From assembly GCA_049889915.1 (NCBI GenBank), contig JBMHCM010000087.1:1-16009 (forward strand): a stretch of DNA of 16,009 nucleotides, given 5' to 3'. Numbering within the stretch: the stretch's first letter is position 1; every line of letters starts with the position of its first letter. The notes under the pieces were generated by a model, which worked only from the letters and a program-made list of their open reading frames with translations, was not told where the DNA came from and did not search any database. Shown here piece by piece: positions 8,735 through 16,009 of the stretch. This stretch comes from UBA8337 sp049889915 (GTDB taxonomy: Bacteria > Pseudomonadota > Alphaproteobacteria > RS24). A program made the translations under genes and the position numbers.

Positions 8735-10176
8735 TATCCGGCCCTCTTTTCTGTTGTCTCTCGACCGGCCAAAAGCGCGCTGACCACCTGCCCCATGCCG
8801 CTGGCATTGGAGCCCTTCACCATCACCACATCATCGGCCCGCAAGTCGCGCGCCAATAGGGCGACCACATCTTCTTTGGTTTTGAAATGCGGCCCCATGC
8901 GGCCGGGCGGCAAATGCTCGTGCAAATGCTGCATAAGCGGCCCGCAGGTCACTACCAAATCAATGTCAGCCCGCTCTACCGTCTCGGCCAAATCGGCATG
9001 CAAGGCCGCCGCCGCTTCACCCAATTCAGCCATATCGCCCAGCACGGCAATACGACGCCCGCGCCCCAGACGCGGCGTCAGACCCAATGTTGTCAGCGCC
9101 GCCCGCATGGAAGACGGGTTGGCGTTATAACTCTCATCAATCAAGGTCAGTACGCCGTCTGACAATTGCAGCTGATGGCGCATGCCGCGCCCGGACAGAC
9201 CCTGATTGTCAGCCAGCGACAAAGCGGCCAGTGCCAAATCACCACCGGCTTGCTGCACGGCGGCCAAAACCGCCAAGCTGTTGGCGACATGATGCTCACC
9301 GGCCGTGCCGACTTTGAAAGTCACTTCTTGCGCGCCGATGTGTGCCGTGACGCAGCTGCAAGTCGGGTGCAAATGGGTTTGCACGGCGTGCACTTTGGCC
9401 GTCGCATCGGAGAGCGAAAAGTCGATTTGCGCAAAACCGGCCGCGGCTTCAGCCAATAGCGGGTAATGTTGATTGTCACGCGGTATAATCGCCACACCGT
9501 CATCAACCAGACCGGCAAAAATTTCCGCTTTGGCGCGGGCAATATCTGCCTCGCTGTCGAAATGCTCAATATGCGCCGCGCCGACCGTGGTAATCAGCGC
9601 TACATGCGGGCGCACCATATCGACCAAGGCAGCAATTTCACCGGCATGGTTCATGCCCAATTCAAACACCGCATAATCGGCCTGCTGCGGCAGCCGCGCC
9701 AGAGACAGCGGCACGCCAATATGATTGTTGAAGCTTTTTTCAGAGGCATGCACCGCACCGGTTTTACCAAGCGCCGCCGCCAAAGCCGATTTAACACCGG
9801 TTTTACCGACACTGCCGGTAATGGCGGTGATATGCGCGGTGCTGCGGGCCCGTGCAGCACGACCCAATAATTCAAGCGCCTGCAGCACATCCGGCACCGG
9901 CAGTAAAACGCCATTGCGCGGCACATCTTGAGACGCGAAATCGGGCCGAACCAAAGCTGCCGCCGCACCGCTTTCAAAAGCACGAATGACAAAGTCATGG
10001 CCATCGGCTTTTTCGCCCGGCAGAGCGACAAAGATATCGCGGGGTTTAATGTCGCGCGTATCAATCGACAGACCATTGGCCATCCAATCGACTGAAGGCG
10101 TGGCCGTCAGCACGGACTGCAAAGCGGCAATGACATCAGCGCCGTGCCACAGCGGCATGGTTGCGGACCCACTCAT
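8734..10176 (-). CDS. murF: UDP-MurNAc-tripeptide--D-alanyl-D-alanine ligase MurF
   Basis: MurF adds D-Ala-D-Ala, made by Ddl, to UDP-MurNAc-tripeptide, completing the cytoplasmic pentapeptide precursor. The 480 residues show the N-terminal substrate domain (SIDTRDIKPRDIFVALPG, 37-54), the P-loop TGSVGKT (120-126), SFNNHIGVPLSL (148-159), FELGMNHAGEI (171-181), and a C-terminal domain with DESYNANPSSM (347-357), LGDMAELG (379-386) and VKGSNASGM (453-461). All are characteristic of MurF. The frame runs up to 10203, but the ATG at 10176 forms ATGA with the murE stop and has AAGGGGG upstream, so it is preferred. The C-terminal tail after about 470 is short and charged. Confidence 0.97.
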   Translation of the reverse strand: MSGSATMPLWHGADVIAALQSVLTATPSVDWMANGLSIDTRDIKPRDIFVALPGEKADGHDFVIRAFESGAAAALVRPDFASQDVPRNGVLLPVPDVLQALELLGRAARARSTAHITAITGSVGKTGVKSALAAALGKTGAVHASEKSFNNHIGVPLSLARLPQQADYAVFELGMNHAGEIAALVDMVRPHVALITTVGAAHIEHFDSEADIARAKAEIFAGLVDDGVAIIPRDNQHYPLLAEAAAGFAQIDFSLSDATAKVHAVQTHLHPTCSCVTAHIGAQEVTFKVGTAGEHHVANSLAVLAAVQQAGGDLALAALSLADNQGLSGRGMRHQLQLSDGVLTLIDESYNANPSSMRAALTTLGLTPRLGRGRRIAVLGDMAELGEAAAALHADLAETVERADIDLVVTCGPLMQHLHEHLPPGRMGPHFKTKEDVVALLARDLRADDVVMVKGSNASGMGQVVSALLAGRETTEKRAG

Positions 10177-11627
10177 GCGGCACCCCCTTGCGCGGCAAGG
10201 CATTGTTGCGCTGCGGTGATATCATCAAAGGGCAGAATTTTATCGCCGACAATTTGACCCGTTTCATGGCCTTTACCGGCCAGCAGCACAATGTCGCCTG
10301 CGCCTGCGTCGGCCAGCGCGGTTTTAATCGCCTGTGCGCGGTCGGCAATCTCGTTCGCTTGCGGGCACGCCGTCATTATGGCGGCGCGAATATCACCCGC
10401 CGCCTCATGGCGTGGATTATCATCCGTGACATAAACCCTATCGGCCAAACGGGCCGCCGCCGCCCCCATGTCTGGCCGCTTACCGGCATCGCGATCGCCA
10501 CCGCAACCAAACATGACAGAGAGGTTTTTACCCGCCGGCAGATGGGCGCGCAGCGCGTGCAGCGCGTTTTCCAGCGCATCCGGCGTATGGGCATAATCGA
10601 CATAGGCATACGCACCGGCAGCCGTGCAGCCGACAAATTGCATCCGCCCGCGCGGTGCTTGCACTTGGCGGCACGCATCAAACAAGGTCGCATCGTCCAG
10701 CCCGAAGGCCTGCGCCATACCCAAAGCGAGGGTTAAATTCTCGATCTGAAAATCACCGATGAGCGGCACATCGACCGATTGGCCGGTGCCGTTCAGCATC
10801 ACATCCAAAGTCAGTCCGGCAGCGCGGCGCGCGGTGATGGCAATATGCACCGCGTCTTGCGGGCGCCCGACCGGCACAACGGCCCGACCGGCAGCTTCGG
10901 CGGCCTGCGCCATGGCCTCACCGGCCGCATGCCCCATGACAATCACCGCCGTGCCGTCAGCAGCCAATACTTCTGTAAACAAACGTTGCTTAGCGGCGTG
11001 ATAGTCTTCAGGCGTGGCGTGATAATCCAAATGGTCGCGCGATAAATTGGTGAAGCCTGCCACCTGCACCGTCACGCCATCGAGGCGATATTGCGCCAAA
11101 CCATGGCTTGAGGCTTCCATCGCCAAATAGGTCACGTGATGGGCCGCCAAATCGCGCAGGGCCGCATGCAGGCGCACCGGCTCCGGCGTGGTGTGTTGCA
11201 AGGGTGCGAAATAGCCTTCTGCCTCAACCCCCAATGTGCCCATCGCCGCTGCTTTGTGGCCACTGGCCGCCAATAGCTGGCGCAAAAAAACCGCGCTAGA
11301 GGTTTTGCCATTGGTGCCGGTAATGGCAGCGACATGCGCCGGTTGTGTTTCAAAAAACCGCGCCGCCATCAGCGCCAATTCGCGGCGCGGATTATCACTG
11401 GTCAGCACCGGCACACCGGCCACCATGGGCGCATCGGTCAAAATGGCAGCGGCGCCGTTTTCAATCGCTTGGCCGATATAACGCCGCCCGTCCGTTGCGC
11501 TGCCGGCCAAGGCGGCAAACAAGTAGCCGGGCTGCACGGCGCGACTGTCGGCGGTCAGCCCTTGAATGAGCGTGGCGGCCATTTTGCTGTCGCTTGGTGG
11601 GGTTGAGCTGAGGCGATCAATGCGCAT
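10173..11627 (-). CDS. murE: UDP-MurNAc-L-Ala-D-Glu--meso-diaminopimelate ligase MurE
   Basis: MurE adds the third stem-peptide residue. The signature DNPR (403-406, in TDDNPRHEAA) is the form found in enzymes that use meso-diaminopimelate, as expected for a Gram-negative cell. Other landmarks in the 484 residues are LTADSRAVQPGYLFAALAG (24-42), the P-loop GTNGKTS (104-110), EASSHGL (171-177), LSRDHLDYH (195-203), Lys213 at the site usually carbamylated, YAHTPD (345-350), FGCGGDRD (373-380) and GKGHE (451-455). The start at 11627 is preferred: GGAGG stands 6 nt upstream and it overlaps the ftsI end by 11 nt. The longer frame to 11684 would begin well inside ftsI. An internal Met16 also exists, but its position gives poorer ribosome-site support. 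Confidence 0.97.
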   Translation of the reverse strand: MRIDRLSSTPPSDSKMAATLIQGLTADSRAVQPGYLFAALAGSATDGRRYIGQAIENGAAAILTDAPMVAGVPVLTSDNPRRELALMAARFFETQPAHVAAITGTNGKTSSAVFLRQLLAASGHKAAAMGTLGVEAEGYFAPLQHTTPEPVRLHAALRDLAAHHVTYLAMEASSHGLAQYRLDGVTVQVAGFTNLSRDHLDYHATPEDYHAAKQRLFTEVLAADGTAVIVMGHAAGEAMAQAAEAAGRAVVPVGRPQDAVHIAITARRAAGLTLDVMLNGTGQSVDVPLIGDFQIENLTLALGMAQAFGLDDATLFDACRQVQAPRGRMQFVGCTAAGAYAYVDYAHTPDALENALHALRAHLPAGKNLSVMFGCGGDRDAGKRPDMGAAAARLADRVYVTDDNPRHEAAGDIRAAIMTACPQANEIADRAQAIKTALADAGAGDIVLLAGKGHETGQIVGDKILPFDDITAAQQCLAAQGGAA

Positions 11628-13344
11628 GCGCGACCTCCGCTTTATCGCCTTGTGGCAAGCTCGCCTGCTCGGTCGGGGTTTCAAAATGCGGCATCACACC
11701 CAGCAGCGGCGCAGCGCGACGCACAATATCACCGGCTGTCGGCGCAGCATTCCAGCCGGCCAGATTAAAGCCATAGGTTTCTTTAATGCCCTGCGGCTCG
11801 TCCAGCATCACCAGAAGCGCATAGCGCGGCGCATCAGCCGGAAACGCGCCCAAGAAAGAGGTCACCAAACGGTCGGCATCATAACCGCCAAGTGACGGCT
11901 TTTCGGCCGAACCGGTTTTGCCCATGACGCGATAGCCAGGCACATCAGCCTGACGACCGGTGCCGGTGGCCACCACAGCGCGCATCATGGTGCGCATGAC
12001 GGCACTGGTATCGGCAGCAATAATCCGCTGGCCGACCGGCAGACCGACTTTTTGCAGGCTCGGCTCATACAACACACCGCCATTGACCATGGCCGCACCG
12101 GCCATCACCGCATGTAGCGGCGAGACAGAGATGCCATGCCCGTAAGAAGATGTCGCCCGCTCAATATCGGTCCAGCGGGTCGGCACCAGCGGGTTGGCGC
12201 GCTCCGGCACATCGACCGGCACCGGCGCAGTGAACCCCAGCTTGGCGAGGAAGCCGTAATGCATTTCATCCGGCACACGCAGCGCCAATTGCGCTGAGCC
12301 GATATTCGATGAGTGAATGAGAATTTCTTCGGTCGTCAGCGGCCGCTCTTGGCCATGCACATCATTGATTTCATAGCCGCTGATTTGCAGCGGTATGCTG
12401 GTTTGAAATTGTTCATCGGCGGCCACCAGCCCGCTATCCAAAGCCATGGCAGCGGTAAACACTTTGAAGATGGAGCCAAGCTCATAAACACCCAACGTCA
12501 TGCGGTTGAAATGCGCGCCCTGCCCATTGGCCATGGGCGCATTGGCATCAAAATCAGGCAGTGACACCATGGCGACAATCTCGCCGCTATGAGCGTCGAC
12601 CAAAATGGCTCCGGCCGCTTTGGCAGAAAATTTCGTCTGCGCCTGCTGCAACACATCGCGCACAATATGCTGCACCCGCACATCAAGGCTGGCCTGCATC
12701 GGCCCGTCAATCATTTCATCAGCGACCAGCCGGTCGAGCGTCCGCTCCAGCCCCAGCAGACCGCGCATATCGGAACTGGTAAAGCCGACCGTATGCGCCG
12801 TCATTTCGCCGGCCGGGTAAACCCGACTGCTGTCACGGCGCAGTTTCAAGGCCGGATTGCCAAGCTGCAAAACCGCTTGCCGTTGAGCCGGTGTCAGACC
12901 GGTTTTCAAACTGACATAGCGCGCTTTGCCGGACAGTAATTTGACGGCCCGTGTGGCGTTCAGTTCGGGCAAAATGGTACTCAGCTGCGCGGTCAGCTCT
13001 TCGGCATTATCAATATGGGCCGCATCAGCGCCCAGCGTGATGGTGGAAATTTGCGTCGCCAACACTACGCCATTGCGATCAACAATACTGGGGCGCGCCA
13101 TATCGCCGGCCTGACCGGCACCGGCAGCGCGCAAGGGCGAAGCTTCCCACACCGTTAATTGCGCCAGCCGCCCAGCCAAAACCGAAAATACCACGACAAA
13201 ACAAATCAGCGCCAGACGCAGACGATTGCGCGTGACTTCGACCGCATGATGCGACAGGTCACCGGGCCGCCGACCAAGCCGACCACCCAAGACCGGCGCC
13301 CAATCGGTACCGGCAGCAACCACTGGCAGTTTAGCGCGACTCAT
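11617..13344 (-). CDS. ftsI: Septal peptidoglycan transpeptidase FtsI (PBP3)
   Basis: FtsI is the class B penicillin-binding protein that crosslinks septal peptidoglycan with FtsW. The 575 residues comprise a cytoplasmic tail (1-42), one membrane helix (about 43-61), a periplasmic pedestal domain including RPSIVDRNGVVLA (84-96), and the transpeptidase domain from about 215. Its three catalytic motifs are intact: SIFK (Ser291 nucleophile, Lys294), SSN (345-347) and KTGSA (476-480). There is no PASTA domain. The start at 13344 has GAGG 5 nt upstream and overlaps ftsL by 14 nt, the longest overlap in the cluster; an in-frame ATG at 13359 is a weaker alternative. The last codons, ending in HAH, contain the murE ribosome site. 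Confidence 0.97.
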   Translation of the reverse strand: MSRAKLPVVAAGTDWAPVLGGRLGRRPGDLSHHAVEVTRNRLRLALICFVVVFSVLAGRLAQLTVWEASPLRAAGAGQAGDMARPSIVDRNGVVLATQISTITLGADAAHIDNAEELTAQLSTILPELNATRAVKLLSGKARYVSLKTGLTPAQRQAVLQLGNPALKLRRDSSRVYPAGEMTAHTVGFTSSDMRGLLGLERTLDRLVADEMIDGPMQASLDVRVQHIVRDVLQQAQTKFSAKAAGAILVDAHSGEIVAMVSLPDFDANAPMANGQGAHFNRMTLGVYELGSIFKVFTAAMALDSGLVAADEQFQTSIPLQISGYEINDVHGQERPLTTEEILIHSSNIGSAQLALRVPDEMHYGFLAKLGFTAPVPVDVPERANPLVPTRWTDIERATSSYGHGISVSPLHAVMAGAAMVNGGVLYEPSLQKVGLPVGQRIIAADTSAVMRTMMRAVVATGTGRQADVPGYRVMGKTGSAEKPSLGGYDADRLVTSFLGAFPADAPRYALLVMLDEPQGIKETYGFNLAGWNAAPTAGDIVRRAAPLLGVMPHFETPTEQASLPQGDKAEVAHAH

Positions 13345-13657
13345 CGGCACCTCTTGCATCGGTTGGCAGAGCCACCGGAATGCTCTCACTGCGCGGGGTA
13401 CGCATATCAATCACTTGCGTGGCGCGCAGCGTATCGAGCTCAAGATATTGCCGCGACAGGATTTGCAGCCGACGCGGATCATTCAGACTGGCCCATTCGG
13501 CTTGCAATGTGCGTTGACGATCACGCTCAGTCGCGATTTGCCGCTCCAGCTGACGCACGGCGCGCGCTTCACTCTCGGCCGAATAGCGAATGTGATACAG
13601 CGCTGCAATCAGCACCACCAAGCCGGCGGCTAACGATATGTTGACCCAGCGCATCAT
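13331..13657 (-). CDS. ftsL: Cell division protein FtsL
   Basis: A small bitopic protein of 108 residues with the FtsL layout: a very short cytoplasmic N-terminus, one membrane helix (about 5-22, VNISLAAGLVVLIAALYHIR), then a periplasmic segment rich in Arg, Glu and Gln (about 26-75) that fits a coiled coil, followed by a polar tail. FtsL forms the FtsQLB complex and helps activate FtsWI. Sequence conservation in this family is low, so the call rests on architecture and on its place between rsmH and ftsI. Tandem ATGs at 13657 and 13654 overlap the rsmH TGA; GGAG lies 7 nt before the first. An alternative reading as an unrelated membrane protein is unlikely in this context. Confidence 0.93.
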   Translation of the reverse strand: MMRWVNISLAAGLVVLIAALYHIRYSAESEARAVRQLERQIATERDRQRTLQAEWASLNDPRRLQILSRQYLELDTLRATQVIDMRTPRSESIPVALPTDARGADESR

Positions 13658-14697
13658 GAGGCGGCTCCGATTTGCGGGGCGCGGCGCGGCATTAAATCAG
13701 CCGCTTGCGGAAACACCGGCGCCTCAGTGCGAATGGCAACCCGCAAGCGGGCTGACCGCGACCGCGGATTGACTCCAATTTCAGCCGCCCCGGCTTTGAT
13801 GTTGCGCTTGGCCGGCTCTTTGAAACTGGGGGTCAGCATATCGACATCCGGCATATGCCGAGACGGCCGACCGGCCCGACCGGTGCGCGGGGCGAGAAAT
13901 TGTTTGACCATACGGTCTTCCAAAGAATGGAAGGTGACAATGGCCAACCGCCCGCCGGGCTTCAATACACGCTCGGCTGCTTCCAACCCGCGTAGCAATT
14001 CACCCAGCTCATCATTCAAATAAATCCGCAAAGCCTGGAAGGTGCGCGTTGCCGGATGCGATTTGCCGAAACGCGGCGCACCCAAAACCGAACACACCAC
14101 ATCGACCAACTCATTGGTGCGGGCAAACGGCGCGTCATCGCGCCGCTTCACAATCGCCTTGGCAATAGCGCGAGCGCGGCGCTCTTCGCCATAAACGGCA
14201 ATAATATCGCTGAGCAAATCAGGCGCGGCGTCATTCAGCAAGTCAGCGGCACTGATGCCGGATTGGCTCATCCGCATATCCAGCGGCCCGTCGCGCATGA
14301 AGGAAAAGCCGCGCTCGGCCTCATCCAACTGCATGGAAGACACCCCCAAATCGAGGGTGACGCCATCGGCGCCATCAATACCGGCCTCGGCCAGCAGCCG
14401 GTCCATATCGCCAAAGCACCCCGGCACATAGCGCAAGCGGGCCTCATAATCGGCCTGTAATTTTTCTGCGTGGCGTTGGGTGTCGGGGTCGCGGTCAATG
14501 GCAATAACGGCGCAATCGGCCGCTTGCAACAGTGCTTGGCTGTAGCCACCGGCACCGAATGTGCCGTCGACCATTACCTCACCGGCTTGTGGCGCCAGTG
14601 CGGTGACGACTTCATCAAGCAATACGGAAATATGCGGGGCCGACACGGAGGGCATGGCGGATGCCTGCCGATGGTTTGCCTGTCCCCCACCACTCAT
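13654..14697 (-). CDS. rsmH: 16S rRNA (cytosine(1402)-N(4))-methyltransferase RsmH (MraW)
   Basis: RsmH uses S-adenosylmethionine to N4-methylate C1402 in the decoding centre of 16S rRNA. The 347 residues show PHISVLLDEVV (21-31), the SAM-binding VDGTFGAGGYS (43-53), DRDP (68-71), LDLGVSSMQLDEAERGFSF (115-133), DGPLDMRM (136-143), HPATRTFQALRIYLN (214-228), LAIVTFHSLEDR (251-262) and a C-terminal NPRSRSARLR (310-319), all RsmH hallmarks. The ATG at 14697 shares ATGA with the mraZ stop. An internal Met15 (14655) lies closer to the conserved core and could be the true start, but coupling to mraZ favours 14697. The last 20 or so residues are a variable tail. Confidence 0.97.
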   Translation of the reverse strand: MSGGGQANHRQASAMPSVSAPHISVLLDEVVTALAPQAGEVMVDGTFGAGGYSQALLQAADCAVIAIDRDPDTQRHAEKLQADYEARLRYVPGCFGDMDRLLAEAGIDGADGVTLDLGVSSMQLDEAERGFSFMRDGPLDMRMSQSGISAADLLNDAAPDLLSDIIAVYGEERRARAIAKAIVKRRDDAPFARTNELVDVVCSVLGAPRFGKSHPATRTFQALRIYLNDELGELLRGLEAAERVLKPGGRLAIVTFHSLEDRMVKQFLAPRTGRAGRPSRHMPDVDMLTPSFKEPAKRNIKAGAAEIGVNPRSRSARLRVAIRTEAPVFPQAADLMPRRAPQIGAAS

Positions 14698-15182
14698 CGC
14701 TGGCCATCTCCCGGCGGCGCCGACAGAGACCGCAGCAAGCCACGCTGTTCAAGGGCCAAGGCCCGCGCTTTGCTGCGATAATCAGCATAGGCGTCAGGGT
14801 TCCAGATTTGGAACTTGCCGCCCAAACCGACAAAACACAGCTCTTTTGCAATACCGGCATGGGCCAATAAGGCAGGCGGGAGGGATACCCGACCATCGGC
14901 ATCGAAAGTAAGACTATGGCTATCGGCAAATAAAGAGGCGGCAAGGGCGTCGCGCTCTTCGGTAAACAGGTCGAGACGCTCGACCATGGTGCCAATATCG
15001 CTCATCAGCGACTGGCCACCGCCCTCAATGGCATTTTCGGTAAAGGAGGGATAAACGAAAATGCCGTGCGGGCCGGTGCTTTCCCCATTTTGCGAGATGA
15101 TGGCTGAACGGAAGACAGACGGCACCGATACGCGACCTTTCGCGTCGATTTTACCCGTCACAGTGGACATGAACATGGTCAC
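14694..15182 (-). CDS. mraZ: Transcriptional regulator MraZ
   Basis: MraZ is a ring-forming DNA-binding protein of the AbrB/SpoVT fold that represses its own dcw promoter in the species studied. The 162-residue product contains two tandem MraZ repeats with the DxxxR motif: DAKGR (13-17, followed by VSVP) and DADGR (94-98, followed by VSLP). FQIWNPD (124-130) closes the second domain. A GTG start at 15182 is chosen because GGAGGG lies 8 nt upstream; in-frame ATGs at 15176 and 15170 are possible but further from that site. It heads the operon, and a phased array of GGG boxes overlapping the promoter just upstream is a plausible operator for it. The C-terminal tail of about 25 residues is Arg/Leu rich. 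Confidence 0.96.
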   Translation of the reverse strand: MTMFMSTVTGKIDAKGRVSVPSVFRSAIISQNGESTGPHGIFVYPSFTENAIEGGGQSLMSDIGTMVERLDLFTEERDALAASLFADSHSLTFDADGRVSLPPALLAHAGIAKELCFVGLGGKFQIWNPDAYADYRSKARALALEQRGLLRSLSAPPGDGQR

Positions 15183-15190
15183 GTCGATAG

Positions 15191-15196
15191 CCCTCC
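15191..15196 (-). promoter_or_regulatory. Ribosome binding site of mraZ
   Basis: On the minus strand this reads GGAGGG, 8 nt before the GTG at 15182. It decides for the GTG start, since the two in-frame ATGs lie 14 and 20 nt away. Confidence 0.75.
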
Positions 15197-15245
15197 AAAG
15201 AATGTCAAAGCCCGTCGGCCCGACAAAACCCCATCTCGCTATAAA

Positions 15246-15330
15246 ATGGGATACTATGGGATAACATGGGACTATATGGGTGTCAAAGGGAATTTATGGA
15301 ATTTAGCGGGCAAAACGGCAGATATGTGGG
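15246..15330 (+). promoter_or_regulatory. Putative MraZ operator: 10-bp-phased GGG box array
   Basis: On the plus strand, ATGGG occurs at 15246, 15256, 15266 and 15276, exactly 10 bp apart with 5-nt spacers. The register continues with AAGGG at 15286, ATGGA at 15296, GCGGG at 15306 and GTGGG at 15326; only 15316 (CGGCA) fails. MraZ proteins are known to bind direct TGGGN repeats with 5-nt spacers, so this fits an MraZ operator next to mraZ. It covers the proposed promoter from upstream of the -35 to downstream of the -10, which implies repression. The TGGG reading is on the strand opposite to mraZ; I do not recall the usual orientation firmly enough to call that odd. Confidence 0.85.
15258..15286 (-). 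promoter_or_regulatory. Candidate sigma-70 promoter of the dcw operon
   Basis: The minus strand carries a perfect -35 TTGACA (15286-15281) followed, after 17 nt, by TATCCC (15263-15258), a -10 that matches TATAAT only in its first three bases. Start of transcription would be near 15251, giving a leader of about 70 nt before the mraZ GTG. The consensus -35 with weak -10 is common for alphaproteobacterial housekeeping promoters. Both elements are interleaved with the MraZ boxes. The -35 is convincing; the -10 is the best available, not strong. Confidence 0.6.
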
Positions 15331-15383
15331 GTGCGGAAAAGGCTGAGGTCTATATCTATGGCGCGCGCAGCAGAAGCGCGGCG

Positions 15384-15538
15384 CATAGCGCGGAAGAAGC
15401 GTGAAGGTGGTGCTTGTCGCGCCATAGCGCGGAAGCGCGAAGGCGGATGCCTGCCTGCAGAGAAAAGAGATTAGAGCGTCTCGCGGGCCGCACTGCGCGC
15501 GGAAGCGCCAAGGCGGATGGGCGGTCTGTAGATAAAAG
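15384..15538. repeat. Three degenerate GC-rich direct repeats
   Basis: Three copies of a similar unit are visible on the plus strand. Copy A (15384-15413) starts CATAGCGCGGAAG and continues GTGAAGGTGGTGC. Copy B (15423-15467) starts CATAGCGCGGAAGCGCGAAG, then GCGGATGCCTGCC, and ends AGAGAAAAG. Copy C (15491-15538) starts CACTGCGCGCGGAAGCGCCA, then AGGCGGATGGGCGG, and ends TAGATAAAAG. The shared core is GCGGAAGCGC(G/C)(A/C)AAGGCGGATG. Spacing between equivalent points is 39 bp (A to B) and 70 bp (B to C), so they are not a regular tandem array. Origin and function are unknown. Confidence 0.6.
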
Positions 15539-15639
15539 CAGTCTATCGAGAGAGGCCGACTTCGTTCGCTCATTTATCAATGAGCTCACTGCGCTGGCGC
15601 AGGGTAAAAGCACTAGGCGAATGGAATGAGCTTTAGTGC

Positions 15640-15680
15640 GCCTTCCCCCTTTGGAGGCAGGCTGGGGCAGCAAAGCTGCC
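15640..15680. repeat. Hairpin-forming element past the rnpB 3' end
   Basis: The plus strand has CCTTCCCCCTTTGGAGG followed by CAGGCTGGGGCAGC, and a perfect 6-bp stem with 3-nt loop, GGCAGC-AAA-GCTGCC, at 15666-15680. The stem lies about 10 nt beyond the rnpB 3' end and could help end or protect that transcript, but no T-run follows it on the minus strand, so it is not a standard intrinsic terminator. The C-run/GGAGG/CTGGGG pattern resembles short dispersed palindromic intergenic repeats known in many proteobacterial genomes. Confidence 0.4.
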
Positions 15681-15689
15681 TAGCCCTTA

Positions 15690-16009
<320 letters not shown>

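Larger units (their letters stand above)
15301..15689. other. Spacer between rnpB and the dcw promoter, no gene seen
   Basis: No convincing gene. The open frames on both strands here give low-complexity, Arg/Ala/Pro/Cys-rich peptides without a ribosome site or family resemblance. The stretch contains the upstream end of the phased GGG array (to 15330), a set of degenerate GC-rich repeats (about 15384-15538), a small palindrome TGAGCTCA at 15581-15588, and a hairpin-forming element next to the rnpB 3' end (about 15640-15680). Confidence 0.7.

Noticed and set aside
1..15182. Frequent CCGGC/GCCGG words as a possible DNA uptake sequence
   Set aside because: They are largely explained by Ala (GCC) and Gly (GGC/GGT) codons in GC-rich Ala-Gly-rich enzymes; no longer shared word was evident by eye.
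15384..15538. CRISPR-like array
   Set aside because: Units are degenerate, spacing is irregular (39 and 70 bp) and there is no cas gene; not a CRISPR array.
15283..15573. Minus-strand open frame of 96 codons upstream of mraZ
   Set aside because: It covers the promoter, operator boxes and the degenerate repeats; its peptide only reflects the repeats (Cys/Arg/Pro/Phe-rich).
15414..15629. Plus-strand open frame of 71 codons in the spacer
   Set aside because: It spans repeat copies B and C, has no ribosome site and low-complexity composition.
15666..15680. Intrinsic terminator of rnpB
   Set aside because: The 6-bp stem is perfect but no T-run follows on the minus strand, so it is listed only as a hairpin element.

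Overview
The window is a division and cell wall (dcw) cluster of a Gram-negative bacterium, almost certainly an alphaproteobacterium. Evidence for that placement: the gene order; a class A RNase P RNA gene (rnpB) directly upstream of mraZ; a MurE carrying the DNPR signature for meso-diaminopimelate; and the style of the MurG nucleotide-sugar loop. GC content looks moderately high. I cannot fix the order or genus. All supported genes lie on the minus strand, so transcription runs from high to low coordinates.

Layout in transcription order: rnpB (15690-16009, 5' end beyond the right edge); a spacer of about 500 nt with degenerate repeats, the mraZ promoter and a 10-bp-phased array of GGG-containing boxes that looks like the MraZ operator; then mraZ, rsmH (mraW), ftsL, ftsI, murE, murF, mraY, murD, ftsW, murG, murC, murB, ddl and the first 215 codons of ftsQ, which runs off the left edge. 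The usual next genes, ftsA and ftsZ, would lie outside the window.

The fourteen protein genes form one very tight transcription unit. Of 13 junctions, 12 overlap (by 1, 4, 8, 11, 13 or 14 nt) and one has a 2-nt gap (mraY to murD). No internal terminator or promoter is evident. Together the genes make the peptidoglycan precursor and use it at the division site. MurB and MurC-F (substrates UDP-GlcNAc-enolpyruvate to UDP-MurNAc-pentapeptide) and Ddl (D-Ala-D-Ala) work in the cytoplasm. MraY and MurG build lipid I and lipid II on the membrane. FtsW polymerises lipid II and FtsI crosslinks it. FtsL and FtsQ scaffold the divisome. RsmH methylates 16S rRNA, and MraZ is the likely autorepressor of the operon.

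I found no mobile element, CRISPR array, tRNA, phage gene or novel protein system. All coding capacity is explained by well-known families with intact key motifs. What deserves a second look is the non-coding 15183-15690 stretch: an unusually long phased MraZ-box array over the promoter, degenerate GC-rich repeats, and a possible dispersed palindromic element just past rnpB.
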